Below are positions 52,927 to 62,091 of a stretch of DNA of 64,000 nt, one piece after another. Every line of letters starts with the position of its first letter. The first letter of the stretch is position 1. Source of the DNA: Mesorhizobium sp. B2-1-1 (GTDB lineage: Bacteria > Pseudomonadota > Alphaproteobacteria > Rhizobiales > Rhizobiaceae); assembly GCF_006442975.2 (NCBI RefSeq), contig NZ_CP083954.1, positions 5,091,501 to 5,155,500 of the forward strand, given 5' to 3'. The translations under genes were made by a program, and so were the position numbers. The notes beneath the pieces are model-generated. The model was given only the letters and a program-made list of their open reading frames with translations. It was not told the DNA's origin and ran no database searches.

Positions 52927-53775
52927 ATGGCACTCAGCGTCTACGCAGAGAAAATGGGCTTCTTTCACAAGGGCAGCAACGGCCAAGGTATCGCACCAGG
53001 CGATGTCTGTCTCTCGCCGCCATCCCCACCCGCAGGCCCGGTTCCGGTACCATACGTCAATATGCTGTCGTCGTCGGATCTGACTAAGGGCACCAAGAGT
53101 GTCAAGATCGATGGCGAGCCGACGGCTATCGAGAATGCATCGGAGATCTCGACCAGTACCGGCGACGAACCCGCCACGCAAGGCCTCGGCGCAGGGGTCG
53201 TGACCCACAAGATAAAGGGAAAGGGCGTCTTCAAGTTGTGGTCCTTCACGGTAAAGGCGGAAGGCAAGGGCGTCGACCGTCATGGCGATATGATGGACCA
53301 GAACACCGCGAGCGACCCGCCGCCCAATTGCGTCAACGTCGCTGCGTTCAACAAATTCCTCGCGTTTCTATTGGACAATTTCATTTTGGGTCCATGCCCA
53401 CCAAATCCGAAGTTTGAGCGGACCGAAAAGCGAACGGCTGCCCAGCGCGACAAGGTGAACGGACAGGAATGTTGGCAGTGTAAGCAGGACAGTGGAACGA
53501 GCAACACTACTTGGAAAGCCTCAGAGCCCGGGAAGGTAGAGCCGACAGGGCCGGGCAAGCCGTTGAAAGACAAGCCGTACATGACCCATGACCATCAGCC
53601 GCCGCAGGTCTTGGCTTGGCACATGGGTGGTTGTCACATGGGACTGGAAAAATTTCAGGAGCACTTCGACACCGCTGATTCGGTCATGCCTCACTGCAAT
53701 AAGTGTTCGAACAGCCAAGGCTCGAAAGCCCGTAAATACGCGAAGAACTTCAACGGCAGTGCAGCAGCTCTGTAA
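52927..53775 (+). CDS. Candidate T6SS effector: DUF4150 (PAAR-like) with HNH-like nuclease domain
   Basis: 282 residues, two bases after tagF. Residues 1 to about 125 match the DUF4150/PAAR-like domain that caps the VgrG spike (ALSVYAEKMGFFHKGSNG, DVCLSPP, SVKIDGEPT). The C-terminal third has a treble-clef-like zinc set, Cys182 and Cys185 (ECWQCK) with Cys257 and Cys260 (HCNKCS), and Asp222-His223 in YMTHDHQPPQ, as in HNH/endonuclease VII folds. The domain should cut DNA in target cells. The small genes directly downstream fit an immunity function. Confidence 0.75.
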   Translation: MALSVYAEKMGFFHKGSNGQGIAPGDVCLSPPSPPAGPVPVPYVNMLSSSDLTKGTKSVKIDGEPTAIENASEISTSTGDEPATQGLGAGVVTHKIKGKGVFKLWSFTVKAEGKGVDRHGDMMDQNTASDPPPNCVNVAAFNKFLAFLLDNFILGPCPPNPKFERTEKRTAAQRDKVNGQECWQCKQDSGTSNTTWKASEPGKVEPTGPGKPLKDKPYMTHDHQPPQVLAWHMGGCHMGLEKFQEHFDTADSVMPHCNKCSNSQGSKARKYAKNFNGSAAAL

Positions 53776-53786
53776 GGGACGCCACA

Positions 53787-54179
53787 ATGACCGACATTGT
53801 CGATATTCGTAACCGCTACATCGAAGAACTTCGCCGGGTGCTGCCCGCGCTGCAGGCATGGTGGGACAAGATGGAAGCCGATGAAGGCGAAGTGGTCTGG
53901 AAGCGTTGGCCAACCGGCCTGGCCGGGCACCCGCGGGTGCTGGGGATCTTCCGCAAATATTATCTCCAGATTGACGACATGAATCGCGAACAATCAATGC
54001 CGGAAGAGGAGCCGGCTGAGAAATGGGGCATCGATAGCATGGGTGAGGAAATTGGGTTCGTGCGTCCCGCCGATGTCCTTCTTTTCGATCTCCCGTCATT
54101 CGCGCCTGATCTCACCGACGTCACGGAAGGCATCTGCTTTCTGCCGATCGCGCTCAACGAGAAAGACGAGGTGGTCTGA
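53787..54179 (+). CDS. Small acidic protein after the effector, candidate immunity protein 1
   Basis: 130 residues with no signal peptide, rich in Asp and Glu in the second half, and Trp-rich in the first (LQAWWDKMEADEGEVVWKRW). I do not recognise a family. It starts 11 bases after the effector gene and overlaps the next gene by one base. An acidic cytoplasmic protein directly after a nuclease effector is the classic immunity arrangement, but no direct evidence exists here. Confidence 0.5.
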   Translation: MTDIVDIRNRYIEELRRVLPALQAWWDKMEADEGEVVWKRWPTGLAGHPRVLGIFRKYYLQIDDMNREQSMPEEEPAEKWGIDSMGEEIGFVRPADVLLFDLPSFAPDLTDVTEGICFLPIALNEKDEVV

Positions 54180-54670
54180 TGGCTCCGCTGATTACGCTTT
54201 ACGACAACGATCTCGGCACGCGCCGTTTGCTGACGCAACCGCGTTATGTCGCGCCAGTTGGGGATATTCGTGTGGCCCGCGGGCTGGACGAAGCAAGCAC
54301 CATGCATCAGACCTTGTTCGGCGAGTATTTGTCGGATCTTAAGGACGCCTACGACATCGCCACGTCATGGTGGGCAGGCATCATCGTCTCGGAGGAAGAG
54401 CGTCACGGTAGCCGCGAAAAGGCACTGGAAGAAGCTTTCAACGCTCGCGTCGCTGGAGCGGCCTCCAACCCACACGTCGTCTGGGTCGTGCGTCGCTACT
54501 GGCTGAAATGCGTGACGGTGAATGTCAAGGCCGGAGAAGCCGAAGGGGTCGCGGCAGAGACCTTTTTGCTGCAATGGTTGATCGATGCTGGCGAGACGAA
54601 TCCAGCAAAGCTGATCGCCTGCATGCCTTATTGGCCGATCGGCCTGGACGAGAACGGGGCCTGGTGCTGA
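54179..54670 (+). CDS. Protein of unknown function, candidate immunity protein 2
   Basis: 163 residues without signal peptide or membrane helix. It reads MAPLITLYDNDLGTRRLL at the start, then a helical domain with ATSWWAGIIVSEEERHGSRE and FLLQWLIDAGETNPAKL. The family is unknown to me. The neighbour before it is equally small, so one of the two may be immunity and the other an adaptor or accessory protein. Confidence 0.5.
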   Translation: MAPLITLYDNDLGTRRLLTQPRYVAPVGDIRVARGLDEASTMHQTLFGEYLSDLKDAYDIATSWWAGIIVSEEERHGSREKALEEAFNARVAGAASNPHVVWVVRRYWLKCVTVNVKAGEAEGVAAETFLLQWLIDAGETNPAKLIACMPYWPIGLDENGAWC

Positions 54671-54673
54671 TCC

Positions 54674-55762
54674 ATGACATTCGCTGTCTGGATCGAGAAT
54701 CGCACGCCGTTCGTTGCCGGTACGTTTGTGCAAACGAATGCCGATGGCAATGAGGTGTTCCTCGCCGTTTTCTCGGCCAGCTTTGATATGCTAAAAAACG
54801 CGACGCAGTTTCAGCCGGCATCGGAGCAATTGCCGGTAAGCTTTGGCGACGTGCCGTTCGGGGATCCTGCCTATTCGTCAACCCGCTATGAGGGGGAAAT
54901 CGCGTGGACGAAGCCGGGGGTCGACGTGATCTTGAATGGCCAGGCACATGCGCCGCGCGATGGGCGCGTCCATGAAATGCAGGTCGGGTTGAGGTTCGCC
55001 AATATCCGCAAGGTGCTCAACGTGACTGGCGATCGCCTGTATGACGCGGGCGGCTATAGTCAACCACATCCCTTCGCCAAGATGCCGATAATCTACGAAC
55101 GCGCGTATGGGGGGACCGATGACAACGGCAAGACCGACACCCGCAACCCGCTTGGCGTCGGCTACCATCATGCCCGCTCCGCGGACAAGGCCGTGAAGAC
55201 GCATGCACCCAACGTCACCTATGCGAGTGAGCGGTTCCTTAGCCCATCCGATCGGCCAAGCCCGGCTGGGTTTGGGGTGGTCGGCCGTGGCTGGCATCCG
55301 AGGCTACAGTTTGCAGGTACTTACGATCAGGCGTGGATCGACAATCAGTGGCCTCTTCCGCCAAGGGATTTTGATCCGCGTCACAATCTCTGTGCGCCCG
55401 CCGACCAGCAGTTGCAGCGGCTGAACGAAGGCGAGGGAGTCAGCGTCATCGGCATGACGCCGGAGGGCCGCTGGAACTTTCGCATACCGCGTGTCGTGGC
55501 TCCGATCCGCCTTCTTTACGATGACCGCGCGGAGGATCATCCGTTCCACATTGACACCGTCGTCATTGAGCCGGATTTGCGCCGCCTCACGCTGAAATCG
55601 CGTTTGTTCCTAGTGACCAGGCGCAACACGCCAGCGCTCAGGGAGATCGTTTTCGGCCATGTGACGCCGGCCTTCCTCCTCGCGCGGCGCAAACGCAAGG
55701 TCTATCTGAACCCGCGCGGCGGCAGCGGCGTCATTGCAGAGAGGGCGACATGGCTAGCCTAA
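54674..55762 (+). CDS. DUF2169-family T6SS effector adaptor
   Basis: 362 residues. DUF2169 patterns are visible: VFLAVFSASFDM, GGTDDNGKTDTRNPLGVGYH, RPSPAGFGVVGRGWHPRLQ and the C-terminal VFGHVTPAF. Members are found next to PAAR/DUF4150 effectors and, in Agrobacterium, help load the Tde2 effector onto VgrG. A similar chaperone role is likely here. It overlaps the next gene by 13 bases. Confidence 0.82.
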   Translation: MTFAVWIENRTPFVAGTFVQTNADGNEVFLAVFSASFDMLKNATQFQPASEQLPVSFGDVPFGDPAYSSTRYEGEIAWTKPGVDVILNGQAHAPRDGRVHEMQVGLRFANIRKVLNVTGDRLYDAGGYSQPHPFAKMPIIYERAYGGTDDNGKTDTRNPLGVGYHHARSADKAVKTHAPNVTYASERFLSPSDRPSPAGFGVVGRGWHPRLQFAGTYDQAWIDNQWPLPPRDFDPRHNLCAPADQQLQRLNEGEGVSVIGMTPEGRWNFRIPRVVAPIRLLYDDRAEDHPFHIDTVVIEPDLRRLTLKSRLFLVTRRNTPALREIVFGHVTPAFLLARRKRKVYLNPRGGSGVIAERATWLA

Positions 55763-56802
55763 GGGCGCCGATCTACGTCGTGGGTGGCGGTGCCGTGACG
55801 CCAGCCGGCCTCAATGCACGCCAGACACTGGCGGCAATCCGGGCCAGCCTCTCCGCCTTCGAGCAGCGTACCCTCACGGATCCCTTCGGCGCGGAACAGA
55901 CCGTCTCCCGCATTCCATCGCACTATTCGCTGCGCCACACGGAGAAAGTCTGGCTCACCAGCATGGCCACACGAGCGGTCGCTGAGGCGCTGGAGACAGG
56001 CGGCCTTGCCGCCAGCGCAAGTGCGCTGCTCTTGGTAGCGCCCGAGGCTTTTCGCGAGCACCCCGCCTTCGCGGAGACCCCGGCCACGGAGTTCCTGACC
56101 GGCCTGCAGGACGCGCTGGGCGAAACCTTCCATGCCACCTCGCGCATTGTCGACGGAGGCGCGGCAGCGTGCATAGGGCTGCTGGATCGGGCGGCTAACC
56201 TGCTCGTCACGCCAGGAGTCGAACAAGTGCTGCTGGGTGGCGTCGACAGCCTGGTGAACGACAAGGACCTCGCTCGCCTGAAGGCGGCCAACCGCCTGAA
56301 AGCGGAGGACAACGCGCAAGGCCTTGTGCCAGGCGAAGGCGCCGTCGTCGTCTGCCTGCGCCGCGCGCCAAGCCCCGACGTGCAGACGCAATGCACCATT
56401 CACGGCGTCGGCGTTGCATTGGAGGAAAACTCCGTGCTAGCGGAAAACTACAGTCAGGGCAGAGCATTGGTCGCTGCCTGCCGTGCGGCGATTGAGGGTG
56501 AAGGCGCCACTGAGTCTGGCATCAAGTTCATTGTTAGCAACGACAACGGCGAGCGTTATAGTGCCTGGGAGGGACTAATCGGCCGCTCCCGCTTTTACCG
56601 GACGCGCCGCGAGATCCTTCCAATGGCTCTTCCCGCGATGACGGTGGGCGACATCGGTGCCGGTGCCGGCGCACTCACACTGCTTATTGCCGCCGACAGC
56701 TTCACCAAAGGCTATGCGCCGGGCCGCGTCGCTATGTGCGAAGCCAGATCGGAAGCCGGGATGCGCGCCGCTGCGCTTGTGAGTGAGGTCATCAGAGCTT
56801 AA
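55750..56802 (+). CDS. Thiolase-fold (beta-ketoacyl synthase-like) protein lacking catalytic His residues
   Basis: 350 residues with the general condensing-enzyme layout: VVGGGAVTPAG at the start, DGGAAACIG with Cys141 at the active-site position, LVPGEGAVVV, and GDIGAGAGALT near the end. In active ketosynthases the NAHGT and GHT-type motifs carry two histidines; here those places read SNDNGE (263-268) and GDIG (300-303), so catalysis is doubtful. Such proteins recur beside DUF2169 and PAAR-like effector genes. Its role is unknown; a scaffold or effector-handling function is inferred from context. Confidence 0.75.
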   Translation: MASLRAPIYVVGGGAVTPAGLNARQTLAAIRASLSAFEQRTLTDPFGAEQTVSRIPSHYSLRHTEKVWLTSMATRAVAEALETGGLAASASALLLVAPEAFREHPAFAETPATEFLTGLQDALGETFHATSRIVDGGAAACIGLLDRAANLLVTPGVEQVLLGGVDSLVNDKDLARLKAANRLKAEDNAQGLVPGEGAVVVCLRRAPSPDVQTQCTIHGVGVALEENSVLAENYSQGRALVAACRAAIEGEGATESGIKFIVSNDNGERYSAWEGLIGRSRFYRTRREILPMALPAMTVGDIGAGAGALTLLIAADSFTKGYAPGRVAMCEARSEAGMRAAALVSEVIRA

Positions 56803-56832
56803 CCGCGTGTCTTTGCGTCGTGGACGGAGTCT

Positions 56833-57996
56833 TCACATCCACGCCGGAATTGAGCGTGAACGCCTCCAGTTGGTCAGGGCGATCTCCGCGTTGGCGAGCG
56901 CGCCCCTCATAGCGTCCAGTCTCAGCCGTCGCATCGATTGGAATTTGCCGAACTTCGCTGGCCCCCTCCCATTGTCCCACCAAGTCTGTACCCGCGAAGC
57001 GCAAGGTAGCGGCGTCGCCTCTATAATCTCGAACTTCGGCCCGAGTTTGGCTGGGTCCGTGACGAACACGTCGGTGTCATTAAAGTCAATCTCAATCAGG
57101 TCGCGCAGCGCGAGCCCCGCCGCATAAGCGAGTTCCGGCGACCGCATCCTCTCGATCAACCAAGGCATAATCGCCATGTCACCCGCCAGTCCGCTCGCCG
57201 CGACAGCCGCCTCGCGCGTTGCGGCGGTGGATACGAAATGCTCCCACCACGTCCGCGCCGCAGTCGACGGCGTGGTGAGCAACCGAATTTCGAATACGGC
57301 TCCCGCAAGCTCCGGGTTACGAGCCACCATCTTGTCGAGCATGGGATGGACCCGCGGCGCCTCCCCCAGCAGACAGGCCGCCACTGCCGCCTCCAGCCGC
57401 TCCTCCGCGCTGGGTGCCTCCAGGCATACCCAAACCTTGGCGATCACATCTCTACGCCGCAGCGCTCCTGCGAGCTTGAGCGCTCTGCGGCGTACCTCAG
57501 CGTCGCCATCAGAGAGCAATCCCGTCAGCCTGGGCCCTGGATTGCCCCCATGGTGGTGGAGCGCGCCGACTCCCAACGCACGCTCCATTGCGACCGTCGA
57601 ATCTAGCCAGCGCGCCACGAAGGGCTTCAACTTACCCGGCGAACTGCGGGCAACAGAGCCAGACAGCGCTGACAGTCCGGACTTCCCGAGCCGGCCCGCG
57701 CTCTCCAACGCGAACTTGATCGCTGACGCGGATTGCCATTCAAACGCTAGGGCCCCAAGCAGAAACAGTTCGGGCGGCTCCTGGTAGTCGGCGAAGCGCG
57801 CCGACGCCAGGTCCCAAGCCGTCTGGCCTGCCGCGAAGAGCCCATCGAGATTAGCGTCGAGCCGCTGGTCGATGCGGCCGATGTCGAAGGCGCCCATGAT
57901 AGGGCCGTCGATCTCGCGCGAACGACGGTGCCACAGGAACGCGGCGTCCTCGACATGCTGCTCGATAATCGCCGGGATTGTCGCAATCCGCTGCAT
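56833..57996 (-). CDS. T6SS-associated HEAT-repeat protein (TIGR02270-like)
   Basis: 387 residues. The N-terminus reads AIIEQHVEDAAFLWHRRS, followed by repeated helical pairs such as VGALHHHGGNPGPRLTGLL, DAEVRRRALKLAGALRR and ERLEAAVAACLLGE. This matches a family of conserved T6SS-linked HEAT-repeat proteins. It is eight bases after the DUF6484 gene on the same strand and is convergent with the thiolase-fold gene. Confidence 0.82.
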   Translation of the reverse strand: MQRIATIPAIIEQHVEDAAFLWHRRSREIDGPIMGAFDIGRIDQRLDANLDGLFAAGQTAWDLASARFADYQEPPELFLLGALAFEWQSASAIKFALESAGRLGKSGLSALSGSVARSSPGKLKPFVARWLDSTVAMERALGVGALHHHGGNPGPRLTGLLSDGDAEVRRRALKLAGALRRRDVIAKVWVCLEAPSAEERLEAAVAACLLGEAPRVHPMLDKMVARNPELAGAVFEIRLLTTPSTAARTWWEHFVSTAATREAAVAASGLAGDMAIMPWLIERMRSPELAYAAGLALRDLIEIDFNDTDVFVTDPAKLGPKFEIIEATPLPCASRVQTWWDNGRGPAKFGKFQSMRRLRLDAMRGALANAEIALTNWRRSRSIPAWM

Positions 57997-58003
57997 GGAC
58001 TTC

Positions 58004-58456
58004 TCAGTTGAGGTGAACAGCCGCGCCCCGCACGCGATTGACGCCGCTTGCCTGGCTGCTCAACTGGCTGCCGCGGATCGAAATGCGGCCGTTCTTCTCC
58101 AGAATGATGGAAGCCAGGCCGCAGCGCAGCTCGATGCGTTCCTTGGCGGTCAGCGTTACGGTTTCACCGTCGCGGATCACCTGCACTTGTTCGCGCGTGT
58201 GAGCTGGGTCCACAATGCGTCCGATAACGAGCGGGCGGCCCGGATCGCCACCTTCGAAAAGCAGCGCTACCTCCGCGCCCACAGCCGAGGAGTCAAGTCT
58301 CGCCAGGCTGCGCGCCTTGAGTGCCGTCTCGCCGGGATTGCCTACGAACACCACTAGCGGTGCACCCTCCTCAAAGCCGATCAACAGCCCGATGACAACC
58401 CCGTCGATACCTTCAACCGATTCGTTGCATCCAGTTAGTTCAGTTGTTGAAGACAT
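58004..58456 (-). CDS. DUF6484-domain protein, VgrG accessory
   Basis: 150 residues from the ATG at 58456, which overlaps the vgrG stop by 17 bases. The core VIGLLIGFEEGAPLVVFVGN, VALLFEGGDPGRPLVIGRI and IELRCGLASIILEKNGRI resembles the beta-tail of VgrG and phage gp5-like proteins. It is a conserved partner of vgrG of unknown exact role. Confidence 0.8.
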   Translation of the reverse strand: MSSTTELTGCNESVEGIDGVVIGLLIGFEEGAPLVVFVGNPGETALKARSLARLDSSAVGAEVALLFEGGDPGRPLVIGRIVDPAHTREQVQVIRDGETVTLTAKERIELRCGLASIILEKNGRISIRGSQLSSQASGVNRVRGAAVHLN

Positions 58457-60767
58457 TGCTACCCTTGATCTTGACGTCGCCGTCAGCTTTGACCTGGACA
58501 TCGCCGCTGCCCTGGATGCGGATTTCCTTGCCCTTAATAGAAATCGAGCCATCCTTCTTCATGTTGATCGTCGCATCGCCGCATTTCAGCGTGATCTCGT
58601 CGCCGGCATCAATCACAAGCTTTTTGCCGACCTTGATCGAACTGTCTTCGGTAATGTCGATGCCGCTGCTCTTGCCGACTTTGAGCGCGTGAGCCCCATC
58701 GATTTGGGTGCCATCGTCCGCGGTGATCTTGGCGGTCCGTCCCTTGCCGATCGTCGAAGCATGATCGCCGTCTACATTGAATGTCTGATTTCCATTAATT
58801 TTCACCGTCTGGTCGGATTTGATGGTCCAACTGTCGGAAGCCCCGATGTCGTGGCTCTGCCCCAGCACCACGCTGACAGAACGGGTCGCGCCGATGCTGT
58901 TGATCTGAAAACCGCCGACGCTACGGGTCTCCGCGGCGCCGACGGTGTCGAAACGCGCCGCCTTCACCGTAATCGTCTGTACAATCCCCACTGTCTGAGA
59001 ATGATTGGCGTCGATGTTTTCCGTCGAGTTCGACACGACATGAATGGTCTCGTTGGCCATGACTGTCAGCGAGCGGTTGGCGCCCACTGTCTCGGTGTCG
59101 TTCGAGCCGATGTTGGTGGTCTGGTCGACGCCGATCTTGACCGTCTTGTTGTTGCCGACGTCCTCGTCGAGGTTGTGGCCGACGGAGTGTTTGGCGTCGT
59201 GGTCAATGCGGTCGGACTGATCGTGCTGGACCAGCTTTGTGCGGTCATGCTTGATCAGAAGGTTGTGATCCTTCTGCGCCTGGAAATTGACCAGTTCGGA
59301 GCCGGCCTTATCCTCGAACATCAGTTCGTTGTAGCCGCCACCGCCTTTGGAAGAATCCGACTTCCAGCCCGATTGTGTGGCGTTGCCAGGCAGGCCGTAG
59401 GGCGGCATCTGCGAGGCATTGTAGACCCGGCCGGTGATGATCGGCAGGTCCGGGTCGCCTTCGATGAAGTCGACGATGACCTCCTGGCCGATGCGCGGTA
59501 TCTGGATGAACCCCCAGCCACTGCCGGCCCAGCTCTGCGACACCCGTACGAAACAGGAACTGTTCTGGTCCTTCTTGCCGACGCGGTCCCAATGAAACTG
59601 GACCTTCACCCGCGCATATTTGTCGGTGAATATCTCCTCGCCGGATGGACCGACCACCGTCGCCGTCTGCGGGCCGCGCATGATCGGTCGTGGCGTGGTC
59701 CGCGGCGGGCGATAGGGCAAGGCTGTCGGCGCCACACCGAGGACCACTTTGAAACTCTCGCTTTCGACGTCGGCCTGGGCTCTATAGCCGGGGTCAAACA
59801 GCCTGTATTCGGCGCTGACCACCAGATATTCCTGGTTCTGGTCTTCGCGCGGAAAACCGTCCAGCTTGAACGTGCAGCCGGAATACAAGCCGCGCACGGT
59901 GCCGGCCGCGGCGATGCGCTGGTGCAAGGCCTGGATCTCCTCGCGCCGGATCGAAGCCAGGCTGTCGCCCCGGCTTACTTCGAGATGCGCGCCCGGCTGG
60001 CGGTAGTTCTCACCCGCGGACGGTTTGTGACTGAACGGCTGGGCCGACTTGGCCATGAGGTCGGCGCCCGGCTTCTTGAAATCATAATCGGTGTGGGCAT
60101 AGGCGCCTGGGCGCACCGAGCTGCCCGGTATCCATTCGGTGATGTATTCGACGTCGCGCCGGGAGCCCTGACCTTCAAAGTTATAGAGCACTTTCTCGTA
60201 GCCCGGCGCAGGCTTCAGCTTGCTCATCGCGTCAGCCAGGACAAGCGTATGCTTGCCGTCATCGTGCTCGAAGAAATAGAAGATACCTTCGTGCTCCAGC
60301 AACCGCTGCACAAAGTCCAGATCGGTCTCGTCGTATTGCACGCAATATTCACGCGCCGGATAGGACCCTTGCAGGCGTAGATCGAATTCGGAAATACCGT
60401 ATTTCTTGAAGACATCCTTGACGATGTCGACGACGCTCTTGTTCTGGAAAATATAGCAATCTGTGGTGTTGCCGAGAAACCAGAGCCACGGCCTCATGAC
60501 GGCCTCGTAGTAGGCTAGCCGGTCCTCCATGCGGGTGAGCCGAAACTCCGATACGATTCCACTGAGCCAGCGCTTTGGATCGGATTCACCTTCGATCGAG
60601 ACAGGCCCGCCCAGCATCTTCAACGGGTCGATATCGGAGTCTGTGCTCACGAACCCGACCGTGTAGGCAAAGCAACGGCTGATCTCATCGCGTCCGATAA
60701 GATGCGTGAAGGTCAACAAGTCGGAGCCAACCGGTGTGCGGACAACGGTGGCACGTTCATTCGGCAT
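58440..60767 (-). CDS. vgrG: T6SS spike protein VgrG (TssI)
   Basis: 775 residues. The gp27-like base is seen in LTFTHLIGRDEISRCFAYTV and YCVQYDETDLDFVQRLLEHE; the gp5-like OB region has VKVQFHWDRVGKKDQNSS and VSQSWAGSGWGFIQIPRIGQ. From about residue 480 a long repetitive beta-helix needle follows with many VG/TVG steps. There is no fused toxin domain after it, so it carries a separate PAAR-like effector. It is the first gene of the vgrG-DUF6484-HEAT operon and is divergent from tagH2. Confidence 0.95.
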   Translation of the reverse strand: MPNERATVVRTPVGSDLLTFTHLIGRDEISRCFAYTVGFVSTDSDIDPLKMLGGPVSIEGESDPKRWLSGIVSEFRLTRMEDRLAYYEAVMRPWLWFLGNTTDCYIFQNKSVVDIVKDVFKKYGISEFDLRLQGSYPAREYCVQYDETDLDFVQRLLEHEGIFYFFEHDDGKHTLVLADAMSKLKPAPGYEKVLYNFEGQGSRRDVEYITEWIPGSSVRPGAYAHTDYDFKKPGADLMAKSAQPFSHKPSAGENYRQPGAHLEVSRGDSLASIRREEIQALHQRIAAAGTVRGLYSGCTFKLDGFPREDQNQEYLVVSAEYRLFDPGYRAQADVESESFKVVLGVAPTALPYRPPRTTPRPIMRGPQTATVVGPSGEEIFTDKYARVKVQFHWDRVGKKDQNSSCFVRVSQSWAGSGWGFIQIPRIGQEVIVDFIEGDPDLPIITGRVYNASQMPPYGLPGNATQSGWKSDSSKGGGGYNELMFEDKAGSELVNFQAQKDHNLLIKHDRTKLVQHDQSDRIDHDAKHSVGHNLDEDVGNNKTVKIGVDQTTNIGSNDTETVGANRSLTVMANETIHVVSNSTENIDANHSQTVGIVQTITVKAARFDTVGAAETRSVGGFQINSIGATRSVSVVLGQSHDIGASDSWTIKSDQTVKINGNQTFNVDGDHASTIGKGRTAKITADDGTQIDGAHALKVGKSSGIDITEDSSIKVGKKLVIDAGDEITLKCGDATINMKKDGSISIKGKEIRIQGSGDVQVKADGDVKIKGSNVFNN

Positions 60768-61041
60768 GGGTCGAGCCCCTCCTGGACGCGGCCGCCAGTG
60801 TGATGGATTTGTTGTTCCCGCTATATTAACGGTGTCATTAGCGGTGTTACGTTCAGGAACTTTCCAAATCCGCCACGCCAGGCCATGTTTAGCCTATCAC
60901 ATGTTTTCCCGCTGACCAAAGAGGACAGGCGGGCGACAGAATCTTACCCGCCTTCTCGTCGGCTTGAAACGCCGCTGTCCTGTTTTGCCTGCAAGCTGCT
61001 AGAATGTTGGAGTATCGATCAACGATCGACGGCGATCTTGG

Positions 61042-62091
61042 ATGTACATCAGTCTGCGGATCAACAATGTCGACGCCCTGCTCGCTGGCACCTCGACCAG
61101 CTACGTGGCGCGTGATAGCGGCTTCGAAATCGGGCGCGATGCTTGTGACTGGACCTTGCCCGACCCCGACAAGTTCATCTCGGGTCGGCACTGCGAGGTT
61201 CGATACGAGGCGGGCGCGTTCTGGCTGTACGACATCTCGCGCAACGGGACCTTCATCAATGGATCGAGCCAGCGCATGAGCGGCCCGCATCGGCTGGTCG
61301 ATGGCGACCGGATGCTGATCGGCCGCTATGTCGTCTTAGTATCGGTCGAAGAAGAGCGCGCCACGGCAGACCACCCCAGCCGCGATTCGACACAGCGGGA
61401 AACGCCGGTCGCGACAGGCCGGCCGCTGGAATTCGGAGATGGGCCTTTCTTCGAGCCCGCGCAGCAACGGTCCGCACAGCGCAGTTCCGCGCCGACATTC
61501 TCGTCGCCTGCCCTGCCCTCAACCAGGGACGAGGTGCTGCGGGAGATCGCGATCGCAGCCGGCATTTCGCCGGAATTGCTTCAATCGCGCGACCCCCATG
61601 AAGTTGCCGCCGAAATCGGCGCGGTCTTGCGGGACGTGGTCGAGGAGCTGACCCTGCTGCTGAAAGCACGCGCGGCCGCGAAAATGTTGGCCAAAAGCAC
61701 ACAGCGAACGATGATCAGCGCCGCCGACAACAATCCGATGAAGTTCGTTCCAGGAACCGACGACATCCTGGAAATCATGTTCGCCCGGCGCAAGACCGGC
61801 TATCTTGATGCCAGGCGCAGCATCGAAGATGCATTCCGCGATCTCAAGACTCACGAGTTTGCCACTTATACCGCGATGCAAACCGCGCTCTCCCGGCTGC
61901 TTGACGACCTGTCGCCCGAGGCGATCGGCAGGAAACTCCCGCCTACCTCGTTTACGAAGAAGAAGAGCCAAGCCTGGGACGTCTATGTCGCGACATGGCG
62001 GACCATGGAGGAGGCACATGAAAACGGCATGCTTGATATATTCCTGGCCTATTTCAGCGAGGCCTACGCCAAGGCCGGCAAGCAGAAATAG
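61042..62091 (+). CDS. T6SS FHA-domain protein TagH (copy 2)
   Basis: 349 residues. FHA domain with IGRDACDWTLPDPD, ISGRHCEV and DISRNGTFINGSS, then a short linker and the same C-terminal module as copy 1 (GISPELLQ, MISAADNNPMKFVPGTDDILE, MQTALSRLLDDLSP). Residues corresponding to the phosphopeptide-binding Arg, Ser, His and Asn are present. It begins 274 bases after the divergent vgrG start. Confidence 0.87.
   Translation: MYISLRINNVDALLAGTSTSYVARDSGFEIGRDACDWTLPDPDKFISGRHCEVRYEAGAFWLYDISRNGTFINGSSQRMSGPHRLVDGDRMLIGRYVVLVSVEEERATADHPSRDSTQRETPVATGRPLEFGDGPFFEPAQQRSAQRSSAPTFSSPALPSTRDEVLREIAIAAGISPELLQSRDPHEVAAEIGAVLRDVVEELTLLLKARAAAKMLAKSTQRTMISAADNNPMKFVPGTDDILEIMFARRKTGYLDARRSIEDAFRDLKTHEFATYTAMQTALSRLLDDLSPEAIGRKLPPTSFTKKKSQAWDVYVATWRTMEEAHENGMLDIFLAYFSEAYAKAGKQK

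Noticed and set aside
58215..60380. Very long plus-strand open frame (about 720 codons) opposite vgrG
   Set aside because: It lies entirely antisense to vgrG and the DUF6484 gene, which have clear family motifs. Its sequence is rich in low-complexity His, Val and Asp stretches that mirror the repetitive VgrG needle codons. High GC makes long antisense frames common.
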